Shown: positions 6,028 to 13,337, counted from the stretch's first letter. The stretch is 14,238 nt of DNA from Pseudaquidulcibacter sp964443435 (GCA_964443435.1 CAYUCW010000051.1:1-14238); one strand, 5' to 3'. Translations and numbers: made by a program. Notes: generated by a model from the sequence alone, not told the origin.

Positions 6028-7785
6028 ATGCCGTATAATCCGCCTTTAAAAAATATGCTTAGTGCGCTTAAATCTAATGGTTTAAGTGACTTATTGTCAA
6101 ATGAAAAATTCTTGGATTTTGATCTTGATTTGATACAGCAAGTACTTGAAGAAGGCGCGAAATATGCTTCTGAAATTGTTGCTCCCACTAATGCTAAGGC
6201 TGATAGGGAAGGGACAAAGCTTATTGGTAATGAAGTAATTGCTGCGCCTATTCTAGAAAAGCCATATAAAACAATGGTTGAAAATGGCTGGCAAGGAATA
6301 AGTATAGAACCCGAATTTGGCGGGATGGGTTTGCCTAAATCAGTGGGTTTGGCTTTTTTTGAAATGTTATCTTCCTCAAATCTGGCATTTTCACTTGCCC
6401 CAATTTTAACATCGGGTGCGATTGATGCAATTTTAACGCATGGAAATGACGCGCAAAAGCAAGAATATTTGCCAAAGCTTGTGTCTGGTGAATGGTCTGG
6501 AACTATGAACCTTACCGAAAGTTCCGCAGGCTCTGACTTAGGGTCTATGACTACTAAGGCAATAAGAAACCAAGATGGAAGTTTTAATATTATTGGGCAG
6601 AAAATCTATATAACCTGGGGGGATCATAATTACGCAAGCAATATTATTCATCTCGTATTGGCAAGAATTGAAGGCGCACCCGAAGGCGTAAAAGGCATTT
6701 CATTATTTATAGTTCCAAAATTTTTACCTGATGAAAATAATGAGTATAATATAAGAAATGATGTGGGCGTGCTTGGCCTTGAACATAAGCTTGGAATTCA
6801 TGCAAGCCCAACATGCGTTATGGGTTTTGGACAAAAATTATTTGGCGAAAATGGTGCAAAAGGCTTTTTAATAGGTTCTGAAAACAAGGGTCTTATGGCA
6901 ATGTTCACTATGATGAATGCGGCAAGGCTTTATGTTGGTGCTCAAGGAATGGCGATTGCCGAGCTTGCCACTCAAAAAGCGGAAGATTATGCAAAAGAGC
7001 GTGTACAGGGTAAGATTTATAATCAAACAAGTTTAGAAAAACTGCCTATAATAAATCATCCTGATGTTAAACGTATGCTTTTGGAAATGAAGGCAAAAAC
7101 CAAGATTGCACGTTTAATTTGCTATCGCACCGCTATTGAAGCCGATAATGCAAATATAAAAGAAAATGCAAAAGAATTTGAAGGGTTTTTAACACCAATT
7201 GCCAAAGCTTATTCAACCGATATAGGGTCTGAGGTTGCAAATCTTGGCATACAAGTTCATGGCGGTATGGGCTTTACTGAAGACTGTGAAGCGGCGCAAT
7301 TCTTACGAGATGTCAGAATTACCCAAATTTATGAAGGCACAAATGGCATTCAAGCGATTGACTTAATAGGTCGTAAAATGGCGCTTGATAATGGCGCGAC
7401 ATTTAAAAACTTCGTGGGAGAAATTAAAGCATTTTTATCAAAAACTGAAATCACTAATCCAAAGCTTAATGACAGGTTAGAATTATTAAATAATGCGACA
7501 AATTGTCTGCTGGAAATAGGGGAACATATAATTGCTTGTCAAAATTCTAATAATACTGGAAATGCTTTATTTAAGGCCAATAGTTTTTTAAGAATGGCGG
7601 CGGAAATTATTGGTTCTTATTTATTAATAAAAGAAATTTGTTTTGAAGAAGAATCTGGTGAAAAAGCTTTAAATTCAATTTGTTTATTGGATTTTATTTG
7701 CGATAATTATATTCAAAGCCATATAAATAATTCGAAAGATTTCATAGGTTTAAATGCTGAAAAATACGATTATGATTTCAATTAA
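6028..7785 (+). CDS. Acyl-CoA dehydrogenase, long DmdC/FadE-like type
   Basis: FAD enzyme that oxidises an acyl-CoA to the trans-2-enoyl-CoA and passes electrons to electron-transfer flavoprotein. Seen in order: an extra N-terminal segment of the long subgroup (1-30), the N-terminal helical domain, the middle beta domain with NLTESSAGSDLGSMTTKA (161-178) and YITWGDH (194-200), the C-terminal helical domain with FAD-contact motif VHGGMGFTED (410-419), and catalytic Glu436 in IYEGTNGIQ. A further C-terminal domain (about 460-585) is the extension found in DmdC and related enzymes. The length of 585 fits that group (about 590-600), not the 380-residue short dehydrogenases. Substrate cannot be assigned: DmdC proteins act on 3-methylmercaptopropionyl-CoA in DMSP breakdown, but close relatives use ordinary fatty acyl-CoAs, and no other DMSP or beta-oxidation gene is adjacent. 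The start has a strong AGGGAAG site. Confidence 0.93.
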   Translation: MPYNPPLKNMLSALKSNGLSDLLSNEKFLDFDLDLIQQVLEEGAKYASEIVAPTNAKADREGTKLIGNEVIAAPILEKPYKTMVENGWQGISIEPEFGGMGLPKSVGLAFFEMLSSSNLAFSLAPILTSGAIDAILTHGNDAQKQEYLPKLVSGEWSGTMNLTESSAGSDLGSMTTKAIRNQDGSFNIIGQKIYITWGDHNYASNIIHLVLARIEGAPEGVKGISLFIVPKFLPDENNEYNIRNDVGVLGLEHKLGIHASPTCVMGFGQKLFGENGAKGFLIGSENKGLMAMFTMMNAARLYVGAQGMAIAELATQKAEDYAKERVQGKIYNQTSLEKLPIINHPDVKRMLLEMKAKTKIARLICYRTAIEADNANIKENAKEFEGFLTPIAKAYSTDIGSEVANLGIQVHGGMGFTEDCEAAQFLRDVRITQIYEGTNGIQAIDLIGRKMALDNGATFKNFVGEIKAFLSKTEITNPKLNDRLELLNNATNCLLEIGEHIIACQNSNNTGNALFKANSFLRMAAEIIGSYLLIKEICFEEESGEKALNSICLLDFICDNYIQSHINNSKDFIGLNAEKYDYDFN

Positions 7786-7864
7786 TAATAGGCGCTGATT
7801 TAAATATTTATAAAAAAATTTATAACACATTTTAGATGTAGTTAGAATATTTTGTTAAGTTTTC

Positions 7865-7870
7865 TATAGT
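7865..7870 (+). promoter_or_regulatory. -10-like hexamer close to the DUF2336 start
   Basis: TATAGT ends 13 bases before the ATG at 7884; the implied leader is only about six bases and holds no Shine-Dalgarno. No convincing -35 is seen (TTAGAA at 17 bases). Confidence 0.25.
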
Positions 7871-7883
7871 AATAATTATTGTT

Positions 7884-9104
7884 ATGACAAGCGCTGAACC
7901 AAATATTCTAAATTTCTTGATTGATGAAAGCGATGACGCTTGGAAAAGTCAATCTCGCACTAGAGCTGCCTTGCTTAGAAGGCTTCAAGATGTAGTAAGT
8001 CTTCCTTCATCACAGATTAGCCCGCAAGAGCGTCATATGGCTGCTGACTTGCTAATAGAGATGCTAAAAGATTGTGAAACAAGTTTGAAAGTTAGATGCT
8101 CTGAACGTTTAGCGTTACTTTCCGAAGTTCCGGCAATGTTATTACGTGTCTTATCAAGGGATGATTTTGAAGTCGCAAGACCATTATTAGAAATTTCAAA
8201 TTCTTATAATGATTCAGACTTAATTTCGATTATAACAAGTAATAATATTCCACTTCAACATTTACTTTTAATATCAAAAAGAAGACATGTTTCTGAAACT
8301 GTTAGTGATGCTCTTGTGAATACTGGAATTCCTGACGTAATTGAGCAAGTTTTAATGAATGAAAATGCGAAATTTTCACACCCTAGTCTTGATATTGCCA
8401 CAAGCATCTCAAAGACGCATAATAAAATTGTAGAATTATTATTAAAACGTAGAGAGCTAAGACCTTCGCAAGCCTTAACAATGTTTTGGTGGGCAAGTAG
8501 TGAAAGCCGCAAATTAATTTTACAAAGATTTGCCGTAGAGCGTTTAACAATGCTTGATGCAGTAAAAGATATATATTCAAAAGCCGCTGAAGAAAATTGG
8601 CAAGATCCTTTAGTAAGAAAAAGCCTGCAATTTATCGAGCGTCGTCAAAGAAATCGTGGTGCCGCTTTAAAAAGCCCTCATGGAAGTCTTGAAGGGGCGA
8701 TTGACGCGCTTGAAAGACAATTTGATACTGAATTATTTAAGGAAATCAGCTTCCTTTCCGGCGTAAAGCCCGCATGTGGCGCGCAAATACTTTCTGATCC
8801 TGGCGGCGAAGCAATTGCGGTTTTATGTAAATCTGTAGGTCTTAAAAGAAGAGATTTTAGAAGGCTATGGAAAGGCTTGAAGCGTCCAATCGGTACGGAA
8901 GAAAATGAAGCAGAAGCTTTTGTTCGTGCAAGCTTTATTTATGATACGCTTTCAACAAATAAAGCCCAAACGGTTGTCAGGTATTGGAATTGGTCTTTAA
9001 CCTCTGCAATGTCCCCCATCATTGCGGCAAAACTTGACGGCGAAAGTGATGAATTTTCAGTTGCGACCCAAGTTTCAAAACTTGTATTTGGAAAGCAGAA
9101 CTAA
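7884..9104 (+). CDS. DUF2336 domain protein
   Basis: 406-residue, mostly helical, cytoplasmic protein of the DUF2336 family (PF10098), known almost only from Alphaproteobacteria; its biochemical role is not established. Seen: N-terminal region with SPQERHMAADLLIEML (46-61), then repeated helical hairpins reading like HEAT units, for example RLALLSEVPAMLLRVLSRDD (75-94), LLEISNSYNDSDLISII (101-117) and LLISKRRHVSETVSDALVNTG (128-148). The C-terminal segment shows FDTELFKEISFLSGVKP (280-296) and GGEAIAVLCKSVGLKRRDFRRLWKGL (307-332). No signal peptide or membrane segment. There is no ribosome binding site before the ATG. It is followed after 216 bases by a PAS_5 gene and a DnaA-domain gene in the same direction, a setting that suggests regulation or cell-cycle work rather than metabolism. 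Confidence 0.88.
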   Translation: MTSAEPNILNFLIDESDDAWKSQSRTRAALLRRLQDVVSLPSSQISPQERHMAADLLIEMLKDCETSLKVRCSERLALLSEVPAMLLRVLSRDDFEVARPLLEISNSYNDSDLISIITSNNIPLQHLLLISKRRHVSETVSDALVNTGIPDVIEQVLMNENAKFSHPSLDIATSISKTHNKIVELLLKRRELRPSQALTMFWWASSESRKLILQRFAVERLTMLDAVKDIYSKAAEENWQDPLVRKSLQFIERRQRNRGAALKSPHGSLEGAIDALERQFDTELFKEISFLSGVKPACGAQILSDPGGEAIAVLCKSVGLKRRDFRRLWKGLKRPIGTEENEAEAFVRASFIYDTLSTNKAQTVVRYWNWSLTSAMSPIIAAKLDGESDEFSVATQVSKLVFGKQN

Positions 9105-9253
9105 TATAATGGGTCAAATTCCTAAATATTAGTAAATATTTAAAAAGCATACACAAATATAGATTTTCTAGCCCCAAATAAATAAAGTATCGTTTCGGCA
9201 ACGTAATGAGTATTTGCAGTAAAATTCAATTTTTTTTGCTTAAAAGTGAGCTA

Positions 9254-9292
9254 GACTCTTGCGCGATTCGCACCAAATCACCGATAAGAATC
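9254..9292. promoter_or_regulatory. Cluster of three GANTC (CcrM-type) sites upstream of the PAS gene
   Basis: GACTC (9254-9258), GATTC (9265-9269) and GAATC (9288-9292) fall within 39 bases of the 216-base intergenic stretch, 29-67 bases before the PAS_5 start. In many Alphaproteobacteria CcrM methylates GANTC and GcrA reads it at cell-cycle promoters. Whether this genome encodes CcrM/GcrA is not visible. The rest of 9105-9320 holds no gene that I can see. Confidence 0.3.
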
Positions 9293-9320
9293 ACTAGGGA
9301 CTTATTGGGGAATAATAAAA

Positions 9321-9791
9321 GTGTCAGATTTATATTCGCAACTCATATTAGCGGAGCAGAAATTTTTATTTGACGTTTGGAAAGCTGCTTCAGCGGGGGC
9401 ACAAATGCCAAGCCGACAAAGCTTCACACCCTGTGCATTTGGTCCATTATTACCTTATGTTTCTTTATTTGAATTTAATGATGAGACGCATGTTCCGCGC
9501 ATAAGAGTAGCGGGTTCAGCTTTAAAAATGGTATTTGGCGCAAACCCTGTAGAAGAGCTGATGCGCACCGGAATTGAAGGCGCATTAGATACAATCCTTC
9601 AAGTTAAAACCGAGAGAAAGCCTGCTTTTGGTACAGCTCAAAATTATGGAATTGGTAAAAATACACAAACTAGAGTTTGGATGCGACTTCCACTTGGAAC
9701 AGGTGATAAAGTATGTTCTGTAATTGGTCTAGACCTTACTATGAATGGATCTAGATTGCCAAATTGGGCATATACAAATAAAACTGCATAG
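9321..9791 (+). CDS. PAS_5 (PF07310) domain protein
   Basis: 156 residues forming a single stand-alone PAS-like domain of the alphaproteobacterial PAS_5 family. Typical marks: FLFDVWKAASAGAQMPSRQSF (15-35), GPLLPYVSLFEF (41-52) and RIRVAGSALKMVFG (60-73), with a final strand SVIGLDLTMNG (133-143). There is no output domain, signal peptide or membrane segment, so it probably acts as a small cytoplasmic sensor or partner protein. The ligand is unknown. The start is GTG with GGGGA about ten bases upstream; the next in-frame ATG would remove the conserved N-terminal helix, so GTG is preferred. It lies between DUF2336 and the DnaA-domain gene. Confidence 0.85.
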   Translation: MSDLYSQLILAEQKFLFDVWKAASAGAQMPSRQSFTPCAFGPLLPYVSLFEFNDETHVPRIRVAGSALKMVFGANPVEELMRTGIEGALDTILQVKTERKPAFGTAQNYGIGKNTQTRVWMRLPLGTGDKVCSVIGLDLTMNGSRLPNWAYTNKTA

Positions 9792-9803
9792 TTAAAATTG
9801 TAA

Positions 9804-9835
9804 ACTGATAATTTATACCTGTAATAATAATCAGT
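9804..9835 (+). terminator. Inverted repeat after the PAS gene, possible weak terminator
   Basis: ACTGATAATT (9804-9813) pairs with AATAATCAGT (9826-9835) at nine of ten positions around a 12-base loop; a T-rich tract (TTTTTTG) begins only about 15 bases later. AT-rich stem, so termination efficiency is doubtful. Confidence 0.2.
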
Positions 9836-9864
9836 ATTTGTTGGATAGATTTTTTGTAATCCTT

Positions 9865-9901
9865 AGGCCTCAAGCCCGCTTTATAATGCGGATAGAGGTT
9901 T
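9865..9901 (+). promoter_or_regulatory. Possible SD-masking hairpin or promoter before the DnaA-domain gene
   Basis: CCGC (9876-9879) pairs with GCGG (9888-9891), and outside that CCTC (9868-9871) pairs with GAGG (9895-9898), which is the Shine-Dalgarno of the next gene; two G-U pairs and one A-U extend the outer stem. The loop contains a perfect TATAAT (9882-9887). If that is the -10, the hairpin would not be transcribed and the leader would be about ten bases. The two readings exclude each other unless transcription begins further upstream. Confidence 0.35.
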
Positions 9902-9904
9902 TAA

Positions 9905-10285
9905 ATGAATATATTTACAAAACGAAATAAACAGATTCAAAAACAAGAATTACAATTAATTATTAATGACTTTGCAACGGCACGCATTGTTTGTGAAATG
10001 GTGGCTTATGCAATGGCTATAAATGACGATTTATTGACCGAAGGACGTGGCTCTCAGCAGCATGCATTTGCAAGACAAATATCTATGTATTTAATGCACA
10101 CTGGATTTGGATTATCCTTATCAAGAGTTGCAAGTGCATTTGCCAGAGATAGATCAACTGTATCCTATGCTTGTCACTTTATTGAAGATAAAAGAGATAA
10201 TGAAGAATTTGAAAGTTTTATAATTGATCTTGAAAATATAATAAAGAATGTTTCTGAAATTCAAAAATATTCTTTAGCCAGCTAA
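9905..10285 (+). CDS. DnaA domain IV-like helix-turn-helix protein
   Basis: 126 residues. The central part (about 55-98) matches the C-terminal DNA-binding domain of the replication initiator DnaA (Bac_DnaA_C): ARQISMYLMHTGFGLSLSRVASAFARDRSTVSYACHFIED, with the signature R-D-R-S-T-V-x-x-A-C at 81-90 where DnaA has R-D-H-T-T-V-x-x-A. The AAA+ ATPase and domain I are absent, so this is not an initiator; small DnaA-IV-only proteins of this kind are widespread in Alphaproteobacteria and are thought to bind DNA. Flanking helices (12-40 and 100-120) are specific to it. The start has GAGG six bases ahead, possibly masked in a hairpin. The 3' end overlaps convergent sufE by 12 bases, and the overlap TTAGCCAGCTAA supplies both stop codons. 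Confidence 0.85.
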   Translation: MNIFTKRNKQIQKQELQLIINDFATARIVCEMVAYAMAINDDLLTEGRGSQQHAFARQISMYLMHTGFGLSLSRVASAFARDRSTVSYACHFIEDKRDNEEFESFIIDLENIIKNVSEIQKYSLAS

Positions 10286-10693
10286 ATTATTAGCATATTC
10301 AAGAATTTTATTCGCCATAGATTTTAAACCATTTGCACGGTTTGGAGTTAAAGCCTCTTCAAGTGCAAGGCGTTTGAAAACATCTTCTGGATTTAATCCT
10401 AAAATATCTTTAGGCGAAGCATCAGAATAAATCGAAAGCATAACGCCCAATAAACCTTTAACTAGTGTAGAGTCAGAGCCACCTTTAAAATATATTCTAT
10501 CATTCTTAAATTCAGGAATAAGCCAAACCTGTGAGGTGCAGCCTTTTACTTTAAACTCATCGGTCATTTGCGATTCGCTTAAAGGCTCAAGATTTTTACC
10601 AATATCAATAATATGGCTATATTTCTCTTCCCAACCATCTAAAAAAGAAAAGTCACTTTCAATTTCATTTAATCTTGCTTCAAGAATTGTCAT
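10274..10693 (-). CDS. sufE: Cysteine desulfurase sulfur acceptor SufE
   Basis: Accepts persulfide sulfur from SufS and hands it to the SufBCD scaffold for Fe-S cluster assembly; cytoplasmic. The 139-residue product has the active cysteine Cys52 in VKGCTSQVWL, the upstream FSFLDGWEEKYSHIIDIG helix region (15-32), LVKGLLGVML (77-86) and the C-terminal LTPNRANGLKSM (115-126) typical of SufE/CsdE. Length is normal. It stands alone: no suf operon genes are next to it. The start at 10693 is supported by AGG about eight bases ahead. It is convergent with, and overlaps, the DnaA-domain gene, and divergent from the histidine kinase gene. Confidence 0.95.
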   Translation of the reverse strand: MTILEARLNEIESDFSFLDGWEEKYSHIIDIGKNLEPLSESQMTDEFKVKGCTSQVWLIPEFKNDRIYFKGGSDSTLVKGLLGVMLSIYSDASPKDILGLNPEDVFKRLALEEALTPNRANGLKSMANKILEYANNLAG

Positions 10694-10725
10694 TAATTAC
10701 CTATATAGTGAAATCGCAGTTATAA

Positions 10726-10742
10726 TTCCCCTATTAAGGGAA
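10726..10742. promoter_or_regulatory. Small inverted repeat between sufE and the kinase gene
   Basis: TTCCC-7-GGGAA in the 96-base divergent intergenic region. Could be an operator; the arms are only five bases, so support is weak. Towards the kinase, TATAAA (10771-10776) ends 13 bases before its ATG and may be a -10. Confidence 0.2.
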
Positions 10743-10789
10743 GTTGGGCGAATATTTTATTGCTTTAGTTTATAAATTCTTCTTTGGCT

Positions 10790-12091
10790 ATGAATACAAG
10801 CATCAAACTATTTAATATTATAAAACAATTTTGGAAGCGTTTTACCACTATAATTACGCCAAATGGTTTTAGTGTGTCAAAATTAAGTACAAGTCTAATA
10901 ATAATTTTATTTGCAATATTATTCTTTAGATTATTTTCAACATTCAAGTTTGAAAACTTTTATGTAAACTTACTTTTCCTTATTATTGTATTGGCATTTC
11001 TTGCAATATTCATGTTTATTTTCTATAAAAAGAAAAATAAATATAATCTAATCAATATATTAATAGTAATTATTGCCAGCTTACTTGGTGGTATAAATGG
11101 TGGGATTTTTGGCTCTTCTGCATCCGTAATACTTTGGCCAATTATAATTGCTTATTTCTTTAGGCTTCCAATAGTATTATCGGTGGTAAGTTTTATTCTT
11201 ACCTTCGTAAGCATAGGCATACTTCATTATATAATACCTGAAAAACTGCCTTTGAATTTAGATGTATATTTTAATGTATTATCAAACGGCATTTCAATAT
11301 TCCTTATAAGTATTGTTTTGAACTTAGGTTCAAATGCAAATCCAAAATTTAATGAAGAAATAATAGTCGCCAAAAAAGAAATAGAAGAAGTAAAAGCCAA
11401 ATCACAAGATAGAACACGATATATAGCAGAACTTAGCCATGAAATACGCACTCCTTTAAATGCTATACTTGGCTTTACGGATACAATGCGTGAAGAATTA
11501 TTTGGAAAGCTACAACCGCAATATAGAGAATATGCAGAATTAATCCATTCAAGCGGTACGCATTTATTAGATCTTGTCGGTGATATTCTTGATTTATCAA
11601 AAATTGAATCTGGCAAGTATAATTTAAATTTAACAAAAATCGATTTGGTGAATACTATAAAATCGTCACTTAAAATGATGGAAGCAAATGCAAGAAAAGC
11701 AGGCGTAAATCTTTATATTTATGGCGTTTCACCGGTTTATTGCTTTGCTGATGAAAAATCTATTCGTCAGATAATTTTAAATCTTATTTCAAACTCTATT
11801 AAATTTACTGATGCTGGCGGTAAAATCGAAGTCCATGTTTATGAAGATATTGAAAACGCCTGGATAGATGTAAATGATACAGGTCGTGGACTTACACCTG
11901 ATGAATTATTACTTATTCAAGAGCCATATAATAGTACTGATGTTACTGAAAAAGGTATAAGAAGTACAGGTCTTGGTCTTGCCGTTGTAAGAAGGCTTAT
12001 TGAAATGCATGGCGGTGTTTTCACTATTAATTCGCAAAAGAATATAGGAACTTATATAAGCATTGAATTAAAAAAGAATAAGACTTTATAG
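10790..12091 (+). CDS. Membrane sensor histidine kinase, DivJ/PleC-like catalytic core
   Basis: About 433 residues from ATG 10790; a TTG two codons earlier (10784) is possible but has no ribosome site. Numbering here starts at that TTG. Six hydrophobic segments (about 36-55, 59-80, 88-106, 111-126, 129-150, 163-181) form an N-terminal membrane sensor with hardly any periplasmic loop, followed by a coiled linker (190-210). The HisKA domain carries phospho-acceptor His219 in AELSHEIRTPLNAILGF; the HATPase has the N box NLISNSIKFT (333-342), G1 DTGRGL (365-370) and G2 STGLGLAVVRRLIEMHGG (394-411). The stretch FGKLQPQYREYAELIHSSG...LLDLVGDILDLSKIESGKY (240-279) resembles the DHp region of the DivJ/PleC cell-cycle kinases. 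No response regulator is adjacent, so it is an orphan kinase; DivK as partner is only a guess. The 3' end overlaps the next gene by six bases. Confidence 0.93.
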   Translation: MNTSIKLFNIIKQFWKRFTTIITPNGFSVSKLSTSLIIILFAILFFRLFSTFKFENFYVNLLFLIIVLAFLAIFMFIFYKKKNKYNLINILIVIIASLLGGINGGIFGSSASVILWPIIIAYFFRLPIVLSVVSFILTFVSIGILHYIIPEKLPLNLDVYFNVLSNGISIFLISIVLNLGSNANPKFNEEIIVAKKEIEEVKAKSQDRTRYIAELSHEIRTPLNAILGFTDTMREELFGKLQPQYREYAELIHSSGTHLLDLVGDILDLSKIESGKYNLNLTKIDLVNTIKSSLKMMEANARKAGVNLYIYGVSPVYCFADEKSIRQIILNLISNSIKFTDAGGKIEVHVYEDIENAWIDVNDTGRGLTPDELLLIQEPYNSTDVTEKGIRSTGLGLAVVRRLIEMHGGVFTINSQKNIGTYISIELKKNKTL

Positions 12092-12913
12092 TTCGGCGCC
12101 ATGCGCGAATGCCGGTAATAAGTCGCCGACTTCCACAATATATATTTCTGTCTTGCCGCTTCTTCGTAAGACTTCGATTTCAAAGCAATCTCTTGGATCT
12201 AATAATAAAAGCTTTCTGGTGGCTTCATTTGAAAATAATGCCTGACTTCCAATATTTGGTTTGCCAATTACTTTTTTCTTAGTGCTAGCAGGATTCAGTC
12301 GGGTAGCAGTATAAATATCAGTTCCAATGCGTGGGGCAGGCTTAAGATTAGTATTAGAAACTGGAAGTCCAATTTTAGCTGCATTCCTAAGGAAAATATG
12401 CGCCGAAACCATATCAGTATCTGGTATTTCAATGCCAAATGCCAAGCCTTTTTCCACTAAAATAAAGCCTGCTTTGGCATTATTATTTAAATCCTGCCAA
12501 GTGCGCCAATTATCAACACCGGCACGCGATGAAACCCAAATCCTGTTTGCGCCTTTATGATTAATCATTAATTGCGCACGCCAAGCAATATGTGCTTGCT
12601 TGATTCTTTGGGCTTCACTAGTAACTTTTGGATTTGTGCAATGATAATCTTTCACGCCATTTCTTGCTTGGTTAAATAAAAGATTAACCCTTGATGTAGT
12701 TGTTCCGTTTGTAAGTAATTGTCCGCGAGATTGCATCATAAATGCATTTACTGCTCTTCGTTGATCTGGATCAAATAAGTTGCACCGATTATCCAAAGCC
12801 AGAACCGCAACACGCTCGGCGAATGTTCTTTCAATATTATTCACTTGGGAGCTTGCAAAACTAGGCAATAATGAAAATAATATAATTGAAGCTAATATAG
12901 AAATGTATTTCAT
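12086..12913 (-). CDS. Exported protein of unknown function
   Basis: 275 residues from ATG 12913 (a TTG at 12928 would only lengthen the signal region). A Sec signal peptide covers about 1-21 (MKYISILASIILFSLLPSFA, then SSQ), so it is periplasmic or secreted; no lipobox. The mature part begins with ERTFAERVAVLALDNRCNLF and has three cysteines, Cys44, Cys92 (DYHC) and Cys243 (PRDCFEI); the first two could form a disulfide. Other features are R-rich QSRGQLL, the aromatic segment RIWVSSRAGVDNWRTWQ (124-140), and FLRNAAKIGLP. It resembles a type of exported protein that I think recurs in Alphaproteobacteria, but I cannot name a domain. No Shine-Dalgarno is visible; TATAGC ends 15 bases before the ATG. 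It is convergent with the kinase gene and divergent from DUF1491. Confidence 0.78.
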   Translation of the reverse strand: MKYISILASIILFSLLPSFASSQVNNIERTFAERVAVLALDNRCNLFDPDQRRAVNAFMMQSRGQLLTNGTTTSRVNLLFNQARNGVKDYHCTNPKVTSEAQRIKQAHIAWRAQLMINHKGANRIWVSSRAGVDNWRTWQDLNNNAKAGFILVEKGLAFGIEIPDTDMVSAHIFLRNAAKIGLPVSNTNLKPAPRIGTDIYTATRLNPASTKKKVIGKPNIGSQALFSNEATRKLLLLDPRDCFEIEVLRRSGKTEIYIVEVGDLLPAFAHGAEL

Positions 12914-12960
12914 AACTAATAATAACAAGCTATACTTAATTAGTTCTAAAAGAGATTATA

Positions 12961-13314
12961 TTGATTAAAGATTTAAAAACAGAATTTTGGGTAAGTGCCT
13001 TAATAAGACGTGCCCAAATTGGCGGTGCAAATGCTTATATTATGCATAAGGGCGACATGGACGCAGGTTCAGTTTTAATAAAAATAAATAATCTGCAAAA
13101 TGAAATTAAATTACTTGCCCCTTCAAGGAATATAAATGGCGATTTAATTTTTGTTGATTTGGCAAATCAAATAATAAAAGATACAGATGATTTACCAAAA
13201 GAAGTGCAAATCGATAATTATACAAATAAACGTGTATCACAAGATAGAGATTTATGGATAATTGAAATCGAAGATAAAGAAGCTAGAGATTTTTTAATAG
13301 AAAAAATTGAATAA
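12961..13314 (+). CDS. DUF1491 family protein
   Basis: 117 residues, DUF1491 (PF07372), a small cytoplasmic alphaproteobacterial family without known function. Marks: LKTEFWVSALIRRAQIGGANAYIMHKGDMDAGSVLIKI (5-42), where the family has RR, a G and RGDxDAG; and the end DRDLWIIEIEDKEARDFL (95-112). The start is TTG with GAGA about seven bases ahead. The only nearby ATG (inside AYIMHKG) would delete the conserved WVSALIRR block, so TTG is required. The next gene follows after 64 bases with its own promoter-like sequence. Confidence 0.88.
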   Translation: MIKDLKTEFWVSALIRRAQIGGANAYIMHKGDMDAGSVLIKINNLQNEIKLLAPSRNINGDLIFVDLANQIIKDTDDLPKEVQIDNYTNKRVSQDRDLWIIEIEDKEARDFLIEKIE

Positions 13315-13337
13315 AATTTTCAAAATATAGAAAAAAA

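Noticed and set aside
7808..7825. TTATAAA-4-TTTATAA inverted repeat after the acyl-CoA dehydrogenase gene
   Set aside because: All A/T stem without a following T run; expected by chance in such DNA and not convincing as a terminator.
8255..8580. Two minus-strand frames of 65 and 85 codons
   Set aside because: Inside the DUF2336 coding region; shadows without ribosome sites.
11227..11616. 129-codon minus-strand frame
   Set aside because: Antisense to the HisKA region of the kinase gene; no start signal.
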